In this document: positions 10,393 through 22,747 of the stretch, piece after piece
How the letters are laid out: each line of letters opens with the position of its first letter
Position numbering within the stretch: position 1 is the stretch's first letter
Made by a program: the position numbers and the translations under genes
Origin: Mycobacterium sp. E1747
GTDB lineage: Bacteria; Actinomycetota; Actinomycetes; Mycobacteriales; Mycobacteriaceae
Reading direction: 5' to 3'
DNA: 64,000 nt
Assembly (NCBI RefSeq): GCF_001667775.1
Contig: NZ_LZJI01000005.1
Span: forward strand, 1-64,000
The notes under the pieces: model-generated
Seen by the model: the letters and a program-made list of their open reading frames with translations, nothing else
Told to the model about the DNA's origin: nothing
Databases searched by the model: none

Positions 10393-11346
10393 TCACTGCC
10401 GTCCCGCCATCGCCCCGCGCCGGCGGGACTCGACGAAACGGACGATGTCGGCGATCCAATCGCGGTCGGTGCGCAGGGTCAGTATCGGCGCCCCGCAACT
10501 GCGCACGGTGCGCGCCACCTCAGCGCGGTGCGCCGCGGCCGCCTTGGCGAAATCGTCGCGCAGCTGGGGGTCGATGGTGAACTCGCGCGTGACGCCGGAC
10601 TCGGCATCCTGCAAGACGACGTCGCCGATGTCGGGCAGCTCGACGTCGCGGGGGTCGAGCACCTCAACGGCCAGCACCTCGTGGCGCGCCGCGATCGCGC
10701 GCAGCGGGCGCATCCAGTTGATCGGACCCAGGAAGTCGCTGATGATCACCGCCATCCCGCGGCGGCGTTCCGGCCTGCGCAGCGCGTCGATCGTCATCGC
10801 CAGATCCCCCCGCACGCCGACCGGCGCCCTCGGGGTGGTGGCGATGGTGCGCAGCAGCGTCTGCTCGTGCTGTCGCCCGGAGCGCGCCGGCACCCGAATC
10901 GTGGTCTGGCCGTTGGAGATCAGCGCGCCGAGCCGGTTACCGCCGCCACTGTTGAGAAACGTGATCGCGGCCGCGGCCGCCACCGCGAGGTCCCGCTTCT
11001 CGCACCCCACGGTGCCGAAGTCCAGGCTGGCCGACATGTCGACCACCAGCCACGTTTCCAGCTCGCGGTCGGCGATCATCTGCCGGACGTGGGGGTGCGT
11101 GGTGCGCGCGGTGACCGCCCAGTCCATCCGCCGGACGTCGTCACCGGGCTGATACTCGCGCGATTCCCCCGGCTCGGAGCCCGGTCCCGGGATCAGCCCG
11201 AGATGGTCACCGTGCAGGACACCGTCGAGCTTGCGCTTGACCGTCAGCTCGAGTTGCCGTAGCGCCGCCGCCAGCTTCGGGTCGACGATCTGCCCGCGCT
11301 GCATCGAGGGCGGATGTGGCACCGCCGGCTGCTCGGGATTCGTCAC
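10393..11346 (-). CDS. DUF58 domain protein (Rv1480 homologue)
   Basis: 317 aa soluble protein of the DUF58 family that goes with MoxR ATPases. The diagnostic DUF58 block is [56 protein letters not shown], with the VWA-like VVDMSAS following. It overlaps the stop of moxR1 by 4 bp (ATGA at 11346–11343), indicating translational coupling, and precedes the VWA gene. Confidence 0.94.
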   Translation of the reverse strand: MTNPEQPAVPHPPSMQRGQIVDPKLAAALRQLELTVKRKLDGVLHGDHLGLIPGPGSEPGESREYQPGDDVRRMDWAVTARTTHPHVRQMIADRELETWLVVDMSASLDFGTVGCEKRDLAVAAAAAITFLNSGGGNRLGALISNGQTTIRVPARSGRQHEQTLLRTIATTPRAPVGVRGDLAMTIDALRRPERRRGMAVIISDFLGPINWMRPLRAIAARHEVLAVEVLDPRDVELPDIGDVVLQDAESGVTREFTIDPQLRDDFAKAAAAHRAEVARTVRSCGAPILTLRTDRDWIADIVRFVESRRRGAMAGRQ

Positions 11347-12476
11347 CGACCGCTAGCCGCGCCGGCGGCCTGCATCACCGGGGGCACCGCTTGCCCCTGC
11401 TGCGGAACGGCATTGACCTGAGGCAGAGCCACCGTCTGCAGGATCCTGTTGATGACGATCTCCGGCGAGATCTCATCGGCGAGCGCGTCGTAGGTGAGCA
11501 CCAACCGGTGCCGCAGCACGTCGGGAATGACGTCGACAACGTCTTGCGGGATCACGTAATCCCGGCCGCGCACCAGCGCCAGCGAGCGGGACGCCGCGAT
11601 GATGCCCAGCGAGGCGCGCGGCGACGCACCGAACGAGATCCACGTCTTGACGTCGTTCATGCCGAGCTGATCGGGATAACGGGTGGCCATGACGACGCGC
11701 ACCACGTAGTCGACCAGCGCGTGGTGGACGAATCCATTGGCCGCGATGTCCTGCAGCCGGACCAGGTCGCCGGTGTTGAGGATCTGCTTGGGCTCGGGCG
11801 GGCGCACGCCCATCCGGTAGATGATCTCCCGTTCCTCTTCCGCGGACGGGTAGCCGACGTTGATCTTGAACAGGAAGCGATCCCGCTGGGCCTCGGGGAG
11901 CGGGTACACGCCCTCGTGCTCGATCGGGTTCTGGGTGGCCATCACCAGGAACGGATTGGGCAGCGGGAACCTCTTGCCGCCGATGGACACTTGGCGTTCC
12001 TGCATGACCTCCAGCAGCGCAGACTGCACCTTGGCCGGCGCTCGGTTGATCTCGTCGGCGAGCAGGAAGTTCGCCACCACCGGGCCGAGCTCGGTGTCGA
12101 ACTCCTCCTTGCCCTGCCGGTAGATGCGGGTACCGATGATGTCGGTGGGCACCAGGTCGGGCGTGAACTGGATGCGGGCGAACGTGCCGCCCACCACCTT
12201 GGCGAAGGTCTCGACGGCGAGCGTCTTGGCCACGCCGGGGACGCCCTCGAGCAGGACGTGCCCCTTGGAGAGCAGGCCGACCAGCATCCGCTCGACGAGC
12301 TGGTCCTGGCCGACGATGATCCGCTTGACCTCGAAGACGGCCCGCTCCAGGGTGTGCACCTCGGCGGCCAGGCCATTTCCACCGCCGGACGGGGCCTCAT
12401 GCGCCGGCGAGCCGGAAGGACCACCCGGACCCGAGTAACCGCTGGCGCCCTGGGGCGGCCCACCTGCTGCTGTCAT
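11343..12476 (-). CDS. moxR1: MoxR-family AAA+ ATPase
   Basis: 377 aa, the same length as M. tuberculosis MoxR1. Walker A is in VLLEGVPGVAKT, Walker B in LLADEINRAPAKVQSALLEVMQE, sensor 1 in VMATQNPIEHEG. A Gly/Pro-rich tail of about 45 residues precedes the AAA+ core. ATG 12476 has GGAGGG upstream at 7 bp; an earlier in-frame start at 12554 has no such support. The gene heads the moxR1–DUF58–VWA cluster and lies downstream of ripA–ripB. Confidence 0.96.
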   Translation of the reverse strand: MTAAGGPPQGASGYSGPGGPSGSPAHEAPSGGGNGLAAEVHTLERAVFEVKRIIVGQDQLVERMLVGLLSKGHVLLEGVPGVAKTLAVETFAKVVGGTFARIQFTPDLVPTDIIGTRIYRQGKEEFDTELGPVVANFLLADEINRAPAKVQSALLEVMQERQVSIGGKRFPLPNPFLVMATQNPIEHEGVYPLPEAQRDRFLFKINVGYPSAEEEREIIYRMGVRPPEPKQILNTGDLVRLQDIAANGFVHHALVDYVVRVVMATRYPDQLGMNDVKTWISFGASPRASLGIIAASRSLALVRGRDYVIPQDVVDVIPDVLRHRLVLTYDALADEISPEIVINRILQTVALPQVNAVPQQGQAVPPVMQAAGAASGR

Positions 12477-12638
12477 CAATAACCCTCCACAGCTCATTCG
12501 GACACGACTGCTTGCACCACCACTGTCGTGGGGCCGCGACGTGCCCGCGTCCAACTATTCCAGGCCCGCCGGATTCCGTCGACGCTGGTGGTTCGCCCCC
12601 GGCATCCAGCCGGGCGATCCGTCGGCAACGAATCTGGA

Positions 12639-13394
12639 TCAGTACTCGATGATCCTAGTCAGGAACGGCGTCATCCCGGGCTTGCGAACCGGGCTGACGG
12701 TGACGTGACCGGCGAGGCTGGACGCCTCCAGCATCTGACCGTTGCCCAGGTACATCGTCACGTGCTGGCCGCCGTTGGGGCCGTAGAAGATGAGGTCGCC
12801 GCGCCTCGCCTGGTCGGGCGGAATGTGCCGGCCGGCGTTGTACTGGTCACCGGAAAACCGCGGGATCAGGACACCGACGCCGGCGAAGCCGTACCGCATC
12901 AGGCCCGAACAGTCGAAGCCGGTGATGTTCGCGCCCTCGCCGACGCCTTTGCTCGGGCCGTCGAGCGAGCCACCGCCCCACGAGTAGGGCACGCCCATCT
13001 GCGACCCCATCCGCTTGATCACGTACTCGATGGCCTGGCGGCCGTAGACCCGCGGGATCTTGCCGCCGGGGTTGGTCGGGCTCGCTGCGGTCGGAGCGGG
13101 ATCCCCCAGGATGTTGATTCCGAGACCGCCGAGGAATTGCCTGCCCAGGTCCATCGTCGTTTGGGTCGCCTGGGCGGTGGCCTGCAGCGACGCGTTGGCG
13201 ACGGCAAGTGGATCGCCAGGGGCGCCGGCGCTGATCGTCGCCGGCAGGGTGGGGTCCCAGCCGCCGGGGTCGGCCACGGCGAGGGGCGTCGGGGCGGCGA
13301 CAGACAACATCAGCCCGGTCATCACGGTGGTGATCCAGGCGAAGTTGATGAGGCGGATCCGCTTGCGGCGCATGGCTCCCCGTTCGATTCTCAT
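12639..13394 (-). CDS. ripB: NlpC/P60 peptidoglycan endopeptidase RipB
   Basis: 251 aa exported D-Glu–DAP endopeptidase acting on stem peptides. An N-terminal signal segment (about residues 13–38, INFAWITTVMTGLMLSVAAPTPLAVA) is followed directly by the NlpC/P60 domain with Cys162 (FDCSGL), His211 (GGQHVTMYLG) and Glu223 as the catalytic set by alignment with RipA. Unlike RipA it lacks the long N-terminal coiled coil. It starts 4 bp after the ripA stop, so the two are co-transcribed. Confidence 0.96.
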   Translation of the reverse strand: MRIERGAMRRKRIRLINFAWITTVMTGLMLSVAAPTPLAVADPGGWDPTLPATISAGAPGDPLAVANASLQATAQATQTTMDLGRQFLGGLGINILGDPAPTAASPTNPGGKIPRVYGRQAIEYVIKRMGSQMGVPYSWGGGSLDGPSKGVGEGANITGFDCSGLMRYGFAGVGVLIPRFSGDQYNAGRHIPPDQARRGDLIFYGPNGGQHVTMYLGNGQMLEASSLAGHVTVSPVRKPGMTPFLTRIIEY

Positions 13395-13398
13395 TCGT

Positions 13399-14832
13399 TC
13401 ACCACTCGATGTAGCGGACCACGTAGGGCGTCATACCGCTGGTGCGCACCGGCGCGACGCGGACCTTCAGCCCGATGTCGGGGGCCTCGAGCATCTGCCC
13501 GTCGCCGAGGTAGATCGTCACGTGCTGGCTGCCGCCGGGGCCGTAGAAGATGACGTCACCGCGGCGCATCTGCGAGGACGGAATCTTGCGGCCCAGGTTG
13601 TACTGCGAGCCCGAGTAGTGCGGCAGCTTGATGCCCACCCCGGCGAACGAGTACAGGACCAGCCCGGAGCAGTCGAAGCCGGTGATACCGGCGCCCGAGT
13701 CGATGCCCTTGCTGGGCCCCGCGGCGTTGCCGCCGCCCCAGGAGTACGGCACCCCGATCTGCGACATGCCGCGCCGGATCACGTATTCGGTGGCCTGCCG
13801 GCCGTACACCCGCGGGATCCGCCCGGAGGTCCCGCCGGCCGCGTTGGTGATGCCGGTGTCGTCGGGCTTGAGGATGCCGAGCTGCTGCAGGAAGTTGCGG
13901 CCCAGTCCGGCGGTGACCTGCGTCGAGGTGGCCGAGATGCCCAGCACCTGGTTGATGACCGCGATCGGGTCACCGGGGACGTTGGCGCTCGGGATCATCG
14001 GCAGGGTGGGGTCCCAGGCGCCGTCCCAGCGACGGGCCCCGGCCCGCGGCGCCGGGGCGCCGGGTGAGCCGGTCTCCCACCGGTCGCCCGATGCCGGGGC
14101 GGCGGCCCCGCCCGGGCCGGTCGACCATTGCCGCTGGGCGGCTTCGAGTTTCGCCTGCGCGTCGTCGCGTTCGGCCGCCAGCCGGGTGACCTGCTCGCGC
14201 TGCTCGTCGAACTTGTGCTTGGAATCGGTCAGCGCCGCCACCGCCGCGTCCTGGCTGCCCTTGGCGTCGGCGGCGGCCTTGTCGGCCTTCTGCTTGGCCA
14301 GCCGCGCCGCCGATTCCTTGTTCACCTGTTCGGTTCGCGCCCGCTGCAGCTTCGCCATCACCGTTTGCGAGCTCGCGGACAGCGTCTTGGCGGCGGCCTC
14401 GGTGGCGATGATCTCGTCGGGGCTGGTGGCGGTCAGGTAACTGCTCGACGGGCCATTCATATAGGTCGCCGCCGCGAACGTGTCGAAGCGCTGTTGCGCC
14501 GCCGCGATCGCGGCGTTGGCGTCCTTGACCGCCTGTTGACTGGTTTCCAGGTCGTGTTGGGCCGCGGCGACGTTGTCCCGGGAGGTCTCGACGTCCACCA
14601 GGGCCTTGTTGACGCTCTCCTGTTCGGTCTGGATTTCGGCGCTCAGATTCTCCAAACGCTGGTTGGCCTTCGCGACGTTGGCGATCAGTCCGGCCAGGCT
14701 GTCGGCGGCGGGATCGCCCTGCGCGAGCCCGGGCGTACAAAGCAGCAGGGCCACGCTCACGACTGATGGCACGACCGGCCGGACCAGCCTCGCGACCGGC
14801 TGCGCAGCGGAGCCCCGGCGTGTGCGTCTCAT
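13399..14832 (-). CDS. ripA: NlpC/P60 peptidoglycan endopeptidase RipA
   Basis: 477 aa septal hydrolase needed for daughter-cell separation in mycobacteria. Signal peptide at about residues 1–40; N-terminal coiled-coil domain to about residue 230 (repeated Ala/Gln/Lys helices) that regulates the enzyme; a Pro/Gly/Ala linker; then the catalytic domain with Cys388, His437 and Glu449, each five residues on from the M. tuberculosis positions C383, H432 and E444. It is directly upstream of ripB. Confidence 0.97.
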   Translation of the reverse strand: MRRTRRGSAAQPVARLVRPVVPSVVSVALLLCTPGLAQGDPAADSLAGLIANVAKANQRLENLSAEIQTEQESVNKALVDVETSRDNVAAAQHDLETSQQAVKDANAAIAAAQQRFDTFAAATYMNGPSSSYLTATSPDEIIATEAAAKTLSASSQTVMAKLQRARTEQVNKESAARLAKQKADKAAADAKGSQDAAVAALTDSKHKFDEQREQVTRLAAERDDAQAKLEAAQRQWSTGPGGAAAPASGDRWETGSPGAPAPRAGARRWDGAWDPTLPMIPSANVPGDPIAVINQVLGISATSTQVTAGLGRNFLQQLGILKPDDTGITNAAGGTSGRIPRVYGRQATEYVIRRGMSQIGVPYSWGGGNAAGPSKGIDSGAGITGFDCSGLVLYSFAGVGIKLPHYSGSQYNLGRKIPSSQMRRGDVIFYGPGGSQHVTIYLGDGQMLEAPDIGLKVRVAPVRTSGMTPYVVRYIEW

Positions 14833-15071
14833 TCGACTCAGGTCTCCTACGGCTTAACGCGACGGGCGGCGCCGACCACAGGGCTCTCAAAAGGCGCCAA
14901 AGACAACACCAGCATCATTTGCACCGTACGTCACACTATTGGGCGTGCAAACGCTCCACCGAAATCGCACTCTCTACGTGCGTTTAATGTGACCGAACGG
15001 TGACCTGCCGGGTTTGCCGCGCCGGCCGACGTGCGAACCACGGTCGGGGTGTACCGCGCCGGAAAGCGTGG
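14833..15071. other. Intergenic region between ripA and the Rv1476 homologue
   Basis: About 240 bp with lower GC than its surroundings, holding the ripA promoter. I see no convincing ORF, hairpin terminator or RNA gene; small frames here are shadows. Confidence 0.5.
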
Positions 15072-15620
15072 CTAGGCCGTGTTCGTCGGCGTCACGTCCT
15101 GCGCCCCCGCCGAATCCGACGGAGTTGCTGACCGCCTGGCGCGCAGCTGCAGGAGGCGGGTGCCGACAGCGGCCGCGAAGACCGCCAGCAGCAGGAAAAT
15201 GGTGAGCCCCGTCCACGGGAACTCGTGGCCCTCCAGCTCGCCGACGAAATGCTGCGCCGAGACCAGCGGGTTGCCGGTTTTGGCGATGTCCTCGCCGGCC
15301 TCCAGGGTGACCCGCGGGAATTGCGTGCTGTAGCTGCCGACGTAGCTCGGGCTCAGCGTCAGGACGGTCGAGTCGTGGTAGTCCGCACCGACCACGGTGG
15401 AGATGTCGCGCAGCGGGGTGTCATTCGGAGGATTGTGATCGAGCAGCACGATCTTGAGGTTGATGCCGTGCGCGCGCGCCTGATTGACCACGTCGAGCAG
15501 CCCGGGCAGGTCCGCGGGCGGCGCGCTGACGCCGTCGGTGGCGACCTGCGCCTTGATCACGGCCATGTCGACGTCTTGCGGAATGTAGAGCGGCAGGACG
15601 AAGGATTCGTGCCCGGTCAT
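15072..15620 (-). CDS. Membrane-anchored protein of unknown function (Rv1476 homologue)
   Basis: 182 aa. A soluble N-terminal part with an alpha/beta pattern (PLYIPQDVDMAVIKAQVATDG…INLKIVLLDHNPPNDTPLRDISTVV) is followed by one membrane segment near the C-terminus (LTIFLLLAVFAAAVGTRLL) and a basic/polar tail. ATG 15620 has a GGGAG Shine-Dalgarno 7 bp upstream. The gene is conserved between acn and ripA in mycobacteria. Function unknown. Confidence 0.88.
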   Translation of the reverse strand: MTGHESFVLPLYIPQDVDMAVIKAQVATDGVSAPPADLPGLLDVVNQARAHGINLKIVLLDHNPPNDTPLRDISTVVGADYHDSTVLTLSPSYVGSYSTQFPRVTLEAGEDIAKTGNPLVSAQHFVGELEGHEFPWTGLTIFLLLAVFAAAVGTRLLQLRARRSATPSDSAGAQDVTPTNTA

Positions 15621-15958
15621 TTCGTCTCCCTGACTAGTGCTACGGGCACCGTACGCGAGGCGGGCCCGCGATGAGCCGCCCGGCCGGGCGAGCCGCGATC
15701 GGCTCACGACACGTAAACCACGCACACGACCGTCGGGTGTGCGAAGTTTATGTCTCGAAAGCGTCCCGGGCGCCACGCGCGAGCAAGCGGACGAGACGCT
15801 CCAAAGAGAGTCCACCCCGAGGGGTTTAACCGTCGGCTCAGGCGATAAGACTGAAGCTACGGGCGCCCCGCCGGAATGCAGGACAAGCGTACTGTTAAAG
15901 TAGCACCGCGCCGCCGACACGGCCCGTCGGCGGGAGAACTTAATCCTTGGGAGTTGAA
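15621..15958. promoter_or_regulatory. Divergent promoter region of acn and the Rv1476 homologue
   Basis: 338 bp without a gene. Near the acn side TACT…AGTA arms (15889–15901) flank TTAA and overlap the likely acn -10 (TACTGT), so this is a possible site for the neighbouring TetR regulator. The aconitase start has GGGAG six bases upstream. No riboswitch or RNA gene is evident. Confidence 0.35.
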
Positions 15959-18775
<2,817 letters not shown>

Positions 18776-18787
18776 CCGTCGTCGCCT

Positions 18788-19369
18788 GTGCCCAAAGTCA
18801 GCGAGGACCATCTGGCGGCTCGCCGCCGCCAGATCCTCGACGGTGCCCGCCACTGCTTCGCCGAATACGGCTACGACAAGGCCACGGTGCGGCGGCTGGA
18901 GACCGCCATCGGGATGTCGCGTGGTGCGATCTTCCACCACTTCCGCGACAAGGATGCGCTGTTCTTCGCGCTGGCCCACGAGGATGCCGAGCGGATGGCC
19001 GACGTGGCGTCGCGCGAGGGGCTCATCCAGGTGATGCGGGACATGCTCGCCGCGCCCGACCAGTTCGACTGGCTGGCCACCAGGTTGGAGATCGCCCGCA
19101 AGCTGCGCAATGATCCGGAGTTCAGCCGCGGCTGGGCGGAGCGGTCCGCGGAACTGGCGGCGGCGACGACCGATCGGTTGCGCAGACAGAAAGAGGCGCA
19201 GCGGGTGCGCGACGACGTTCCCGGCGACGTGTTGCAATGCTACTTGGAATTGGTGCTCGACGGCCTGGTGGCGCGGCTGGCGTCAGGCGAAGATCCGCAG
19301 CGGCTGTCCGCGGTGCTCGACCTGGTGGAAAAGTCCGTGCGCCGCAACGACTCTGGGCCACAGGAGTAG
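18788..19369 (+). CDS. TetR-family regulator next to aconitase (Rv1474c homologue)
   Basis: 193 aa. The N-terminal TetR HTH reads ARRRQILDGARHCFAEYGYDKATVRRLETAIGMSRGAIFHHFRDKDALFFAL; the C-terminal ligand/dimer domain is all-helical. It is encoded 12 bp after acn on the same strand, so it is co-transcribed. In M. tuberculosis the homologue is reported to repress aconitase expression in an iron-dependent way. The start is GTG 18788. Confidence 0.93.
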   Translation: MPKVSEDHLAARRRQILDGARHCFAEYGYDKATVRRLETAIGMSRGAIFHHFRDKDALFFALAHEDAERMADVASREGLIQVMRDMLAAPDQFDWLATRLEIARKLRNDPEFSRGWAERSAELAAATTDRLRRQKEAQRVRDDVPGDVLQCYLELVLDGLVARLASGEDPQRLSAVLDLVEKSVRRNDSGPQE

Positions 19370-19377
19370 CCGCGCGG

Positions 19378-19587
19378 CTACACCCGCGCGGATCGCGCAG
19401 TGCGGTTGGGCCCGCCGCGGCTGCGCATCGTGGCGCCCGCTTGCAGCAGCAGGCTGTGTATCGATCCGTACGATCTGCCGGTGGAGGCGACCAGCGTGCG
19501 GATGCTGGCCCCGCCCTCGTAGGCGTTACGCAGCTCGGACAACAACTCCTCGCGGGTCTTCTTCGACCTTTGGGGTGTCCTTTTCAT
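19378..19587 (-). CDS. Small helix-turn-helix protein (Rv1473A type)
   Basis: 69 aa, very basic at both ends, with an HTH of the type ELRNAYEGGASIRTLVASTGRSYGSIHSLLLQAG, and conserved next to the ABC-F gene in mycobacteria. It is probably a small DNA-binding regulator. It converges on the TetR gene, separated by 8 bp. Confidence 0.88.
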   Translation of the reverse strand: MKRTPQRSKKTREELLSELRNAYEGGASIRTLVASTGRSYGSIHSLLLQAGATMRSRGGPNRTARSARV

Positions 19588-19680
19588 GGATGTCCTCCGC
19601 GGCTGAACATGATCGCAAGCACCTAAGAGTAGGAACCCACCGCCGGCCGCGCGCCGGTTTGGGCGAAAAGGACCCAGCAG

Positions 19681-21309
19681 TCAGGCGAGTTCGATCAGGT
19701 CCCGGTATTCGTCGGACCAGAAGTCCTCGGTGCCATCGGGCAGCAGCACAACCCGCTGCGGATCGAGCGCCTCGGCCGCTCCCGGATCGTGCGTTACCAG
19801 TACTACCGCGCCCTGGTAGCTACGCAGCGCGTCGAGGACCTGTTCACGCGAGGCGGGATCGAGGTTGTTCGTCGGTTCGTCGAGCAGCAGGACGTTCGCC
19901 GTCGATGCCACCAGCCCGGCCAGCGCGAGCCGCGTCTTCTCGCCACCCGACAGGGTGCCCGCCGGTTGGTCGAGTTGGGGTCCGCTGAACATGAATGCGC
20001 CCAACAAACCCCGCAGATCCTGCTCGCCCGTATCGGGCGCGGCGTGCCGGATGTTCTCCCACACGCTGGCGTCGTTGTCCAGGGTGTCGTGCTCCTGCGC
20101 GAAATAGCCCATCCGTAAGCCGTGTCCGGGCTCCAGGCCGCCGGTGTCCGGCTTCTCGGTGCCGGCCAGCAGTCGCAGCAGCGTGGTTTTGCCGGCGCCG
20201 TTCAGCCCCAGGACCACCACCCGCGAGCCGCGGTCGATGGCCAGGTCCACGCCGGTGAACACCTCCAGCGACCCGTATGACTTGCTCAGTCCCTTGGCCA
20301 CCAGCGGGGTGCGCCCGCACGGCGCCGGGGTGGGGAACTTGATGCGGGCGACTTTGTCGGCGACCCGCTCCTCGTCGAGCGCGGCCATCATCCGGTCGGC
20401 GCGGCGCAACATGTTCTGGGCGGCAACGGCTTTCGTGGCCTTGGCGCCCAGCTTCGCGGCCTGCGTGCGCAGCGCGGCGGCCTTTCGTTCGGCGTTGGCG
20501 CGCTCGCGGCGGCGCCGTTGCTCGTCGGTCGAGCGGGCGTCGAGGTACTTTTGCCAGCCCATGTTGTAGACGTCGACCTCGCCGCGCACGGCGTCGAGAA
20601 ACCACACCCGGTTGACGACGTCGGCCAGCAGCTCAACGTTGTGGCTGATGATCACCAGCCCGCCGGTGTGGGCGCGCAAGAAATCGCGCAGCCAGCCAAC
20701 CGAATCCGCGTCCAGGTGGTTGGTGGGCTCGTCGAGCAGCAGGGTCGTTGACGAGCCGGCACCGGTGTCGGACGCGGCGAACAGGATCCGCGCCAGCTCC
20801 ACTCGGCGGCGTTGTCCGCCCGACAGCGTGCGCAGCTTCTGCGTCAGCACCCGGTCCGGCAATCCGAGGCTTGCGCAGATGCGGCTGGCCTCGCTCTCGG
20901 CGCCGTAGCCGCCCAACGCGACGAACCGCTCCTCCAACTGGCCGTACCGGCGAATGGCGCGGTCGCGGGCGTCGTCATCGGCGACCTCGGCCATCAGGGC
21001 CTGCTGCTTCTCCAGGTCGGTGAGCAGAACGTCCAGGCCGCGCGCGGACAGCACCCGGTCGCGGGCCAGCACGTCGAGGTCGCCCTCTTTGGGATCCTGT
21101 GGCAGATAACCGATTTCGCCCGCGCGGGCGACCGACCCGGCGTAGGGTTCGGTCTCCCCCGCCAGGATGCGCAGGGTGGTCGTCTTGCCGGCACCGTTGC
21201 GCCCGACCAGCCCGATGCGGTCGCCGGGCTGTACGCGCAGGTCCGGACCGTCGGGTGAGAGCAGGATGCGCGCACCAGCGCGGACCTCGAGGTCCGTGGC
21301 CGTGATCAC
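19681..21309 (-). CDS. ABC-F family ATPase (Rv1473 homologue)
   Basis: 542 aa with two ABC ATPase domains in one chain and no membrane segments. First domain: GRNGAGKTT, LSGGQRRRVELARILF, LLLDEPTNHLD. Second: GLNGAGKTT, LSGGEKTRLALAGL, LLLDEPTNNLD. The linker (about residues 230–310) is highly charged, as in the P-site tRNA interaction motif. ABC-F proteins act on ribosomes, either as translation factors or in resistance to ribosome-targeting antibiotics; the homologue has been annotated as a macrolide exporter, which the missing membrane domain makes doubtful. Confidence 0.93.
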   Translation of the reverse strand: MITATDLEVRAGARILLSPDGPDLRVQPGDRIGLVGRNGAGKTTTLRILAGETEPYAGSVARAGEIGYLPQDPKEGDLDVLARDRVLSARGLDVLLTDLEKQQALMAEVADDDARDRAIRRYGQLEERFVALGGYGAESEASRICASLGLPDRVLTQKLRTLSGGQRRRVELARILFAASDTGAGSSTTLLLDEPTNHLDADSVGWLRDFLRAHTGGLVIISHNVELLADVVNRVWFLDAVRGEVDVYNMGWQKYLDARSTDEQRRRRERANAERKAAALRTQAAKLGAKATKAVAAQNMLRRADRMMAALDEERVADKVARIKFPTPAPCGRTPLVAKGLSKSYGSLEVFTGVDLAIDRGSRVVVLGLNGAGKTTLLRLLAGTEKPDTGGLEPGHGLRMGYFAQEHDTLDNDASVWENIRHAAPDTGEQDLRGLLGAFMFSGPQLDQPAGTLSGGEKTRLALAGLVASTANVLLLDEPTNNLDPASREQVLDALRSYQGAVVLVTHDPGAAEALDPQRVVLLPDGTEDFWSDEYRDLIELA

Positions 21310-21330
21310 ATCTACTCCCTCACGTCGTGG

Positions 21331-22140
21331 CTACTTGTCGTCGGTGAAAACCGCGGGGCGTCGCTCCGCGCGCGCGGCAACCGCTTCTTCGAAGTTGGCG
21401 GTGAGCAGACGAACGAACAGCTGACCCAAGCCTTCGGCTTGCATGTGCCCTTCTAGGGTACCGGCGTCCAGTCCACTCCACAGTGTGCGCTTGGTCAATT
21501 CGACTCCCGGCCGCGAGAACGCCGCGATCCGGGCGGCGATCGCGTAGCAGGTGTCCAGCAACTGCTCGTCGGGCACCTGGCACGACACCAGCCCGATCCG
21601 CTCGGCCTCCTCGGCGGTGACGTCGCGGCCGGTCAACATGATTTCGAACGCCCGCGACGACCCGATGGCCCTGGGCAGCAGGTAACTCAACCCCAGCTCG
21701 CTTGCGGTTAGGCCGTTGTTGATGCCGGCCGCGCGAAAATACGCGCCGGTCGCGGCGACCCGGATATCGGCGGCCAGAGCCAGACACAACCCCCCGCCGA
21801 TGGCCGGGCCGTTGACCGCGGCGATGACGGGCTGGTGCAGGCGGCGCAGCCCCAGGATCACCTCGTCGAGGACTTCCATGGAGCGCAGCGCGTACGTGGG
21901 CCGAGTCAGGCCCTCGACGTAGGGTACCGAGCCCGCGGACTTGTGGTCCGCCCCCGAGGAGAATCCGCGGCCCGCGCCGGTCAGCACGACCACGCGCACG
22001 GAATTGTCGTACCTGACCTTCTCCAGCGCCTCTTTGAGCGGCACCATGACGTCGAACGCCATGGAATTCATTCGCTCGGGCCGATTGAGGGTTATCAGCG
22101 CGACTCCGGGCCGCGGGTGCTCTACCAGTACCAGGCTCAC
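21331..22140 (-). CDS. echA12: Enoyl-CoA hydratase/isomerase family protein EchA12
   Basis: 269 aa crotonase-fold protein. Oxyanion-hole segments are GRGFSSGADHKS (about residues 57–68) and AAVNGPAIGGGLCLALAADIR (about residues 107–127); the C-terminal trimerisation helices are present. It probably acts on acyl-CoA intermediates. It lies between the ABC-F and thioredoxin genes as in M. tuberculosis. Confidence 0.92.
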   Translation of the reverse strand: MSLVLVEHPRPGVALITLNRPERMNSMAFDVMVPLKEALEKVRYDNSVRVVVLTGAGRGFSSGADHKSAGSVPYVEGLTRPTYALRSMEVLDEVILGLRRLHQPVIAAVNGPAIGGGLCLALAADIRVAATGAYFRAAGINNGLTASELGLSYLLPRAIGSSRAFEIMLTGRDVTAEEAERIGLVSCQVPDEQLLDTCYAIAARIAAFSRPGVELTKRTLWSGLDAGTLEGHMQAEGLGQLFVRLLTANFEEAVAARAERRPAVFTDDK

Positions 22141-22195
22141 CCCAGCAACCTAGCGCTTAACGGGGCCCAACCCTGCGTGTGCCGCGATGTCGGTG

Positions 22196-22558
22196 TTATT
22201 CGCCCTGGGCGGCCTGAGCCGCGTCGACGTCGAAAGCCTTGATTTGCTGAACGAGGTCTTCCAGCGCCGCCGGCGGCAGCGCCCCGGCCTGGTTGAACAA
22301 CAGTTTGCCCTTCTTGAAGGCCATCAGGGTCGGGATGGACCGGATCTGGGCGGCCGCGGCCAGCTGCTGTTCGGCCTCGGTGTCCACCTTCGCGTGCACT
22401 ATGTCGGGGTGCTTCTCCGCGGACGCCTGGAACGTAGGGCCGAACTGGCGGCATGGCCCGCACCAGGACGCCCAGAAATCGACGAGCACGATGTCGTTGC
22501 CCTCGATGGTTTCGTTGAACTTCTCAGCTGTGAGGTCGAGTGTTGTCACATTTGCCAT
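22196..22558 (-). CDS. trxB1: Thioredoxin
   Basis: 120 aa. The active site WCGPC has Cys33 and Cys36, preceded by LVDFWAS; the cis-Pro segment is SIPTLMAFKKGK. ATG 22558 gives the family N-terminus MANVTTLDLTAEKF. The symbol follows the positional orthologue Rv1471. It reduces protein disulfides with electrons from thioredoxin reductase. Confidence 0.94.
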   Translation of the reverse strand: MANVTTLDLTAEKFNETIEGNDIVLVDFWASWCGPCRQFGPTFQASAEKHPDIVHAKVDTEAEQQLAAAAQIRSIPTLMAFKKGKLLFNQAGALPPAALEDLVQQIKAFDVDAAQAAQGE

Positions 22559-22747
22559 AACGCGGGGGCCGAACGTGGTGTTCCCGGGGCAGGAAGCCGC
22601 CCGGGCGCCGTCGCCCGCTTTTTCCCCACCGCAACCGGGGCGTAACCCGCCGGAGGCCGCCCGTAGGTTACGGTTGCGTACGTTTTCCCACGTCGGAGAC
22701 ACTGGGCGGACGATCCGTCGCGTCGAGGGACCAGTGAGGGAATCGCG

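Noticed and set aside
9610..11262. 550-codon plus-strand open frame over the Rv1481/DUF58 genes
   Set aside because: It is antisense to two clearly recognised family members and has shadow-like composition.
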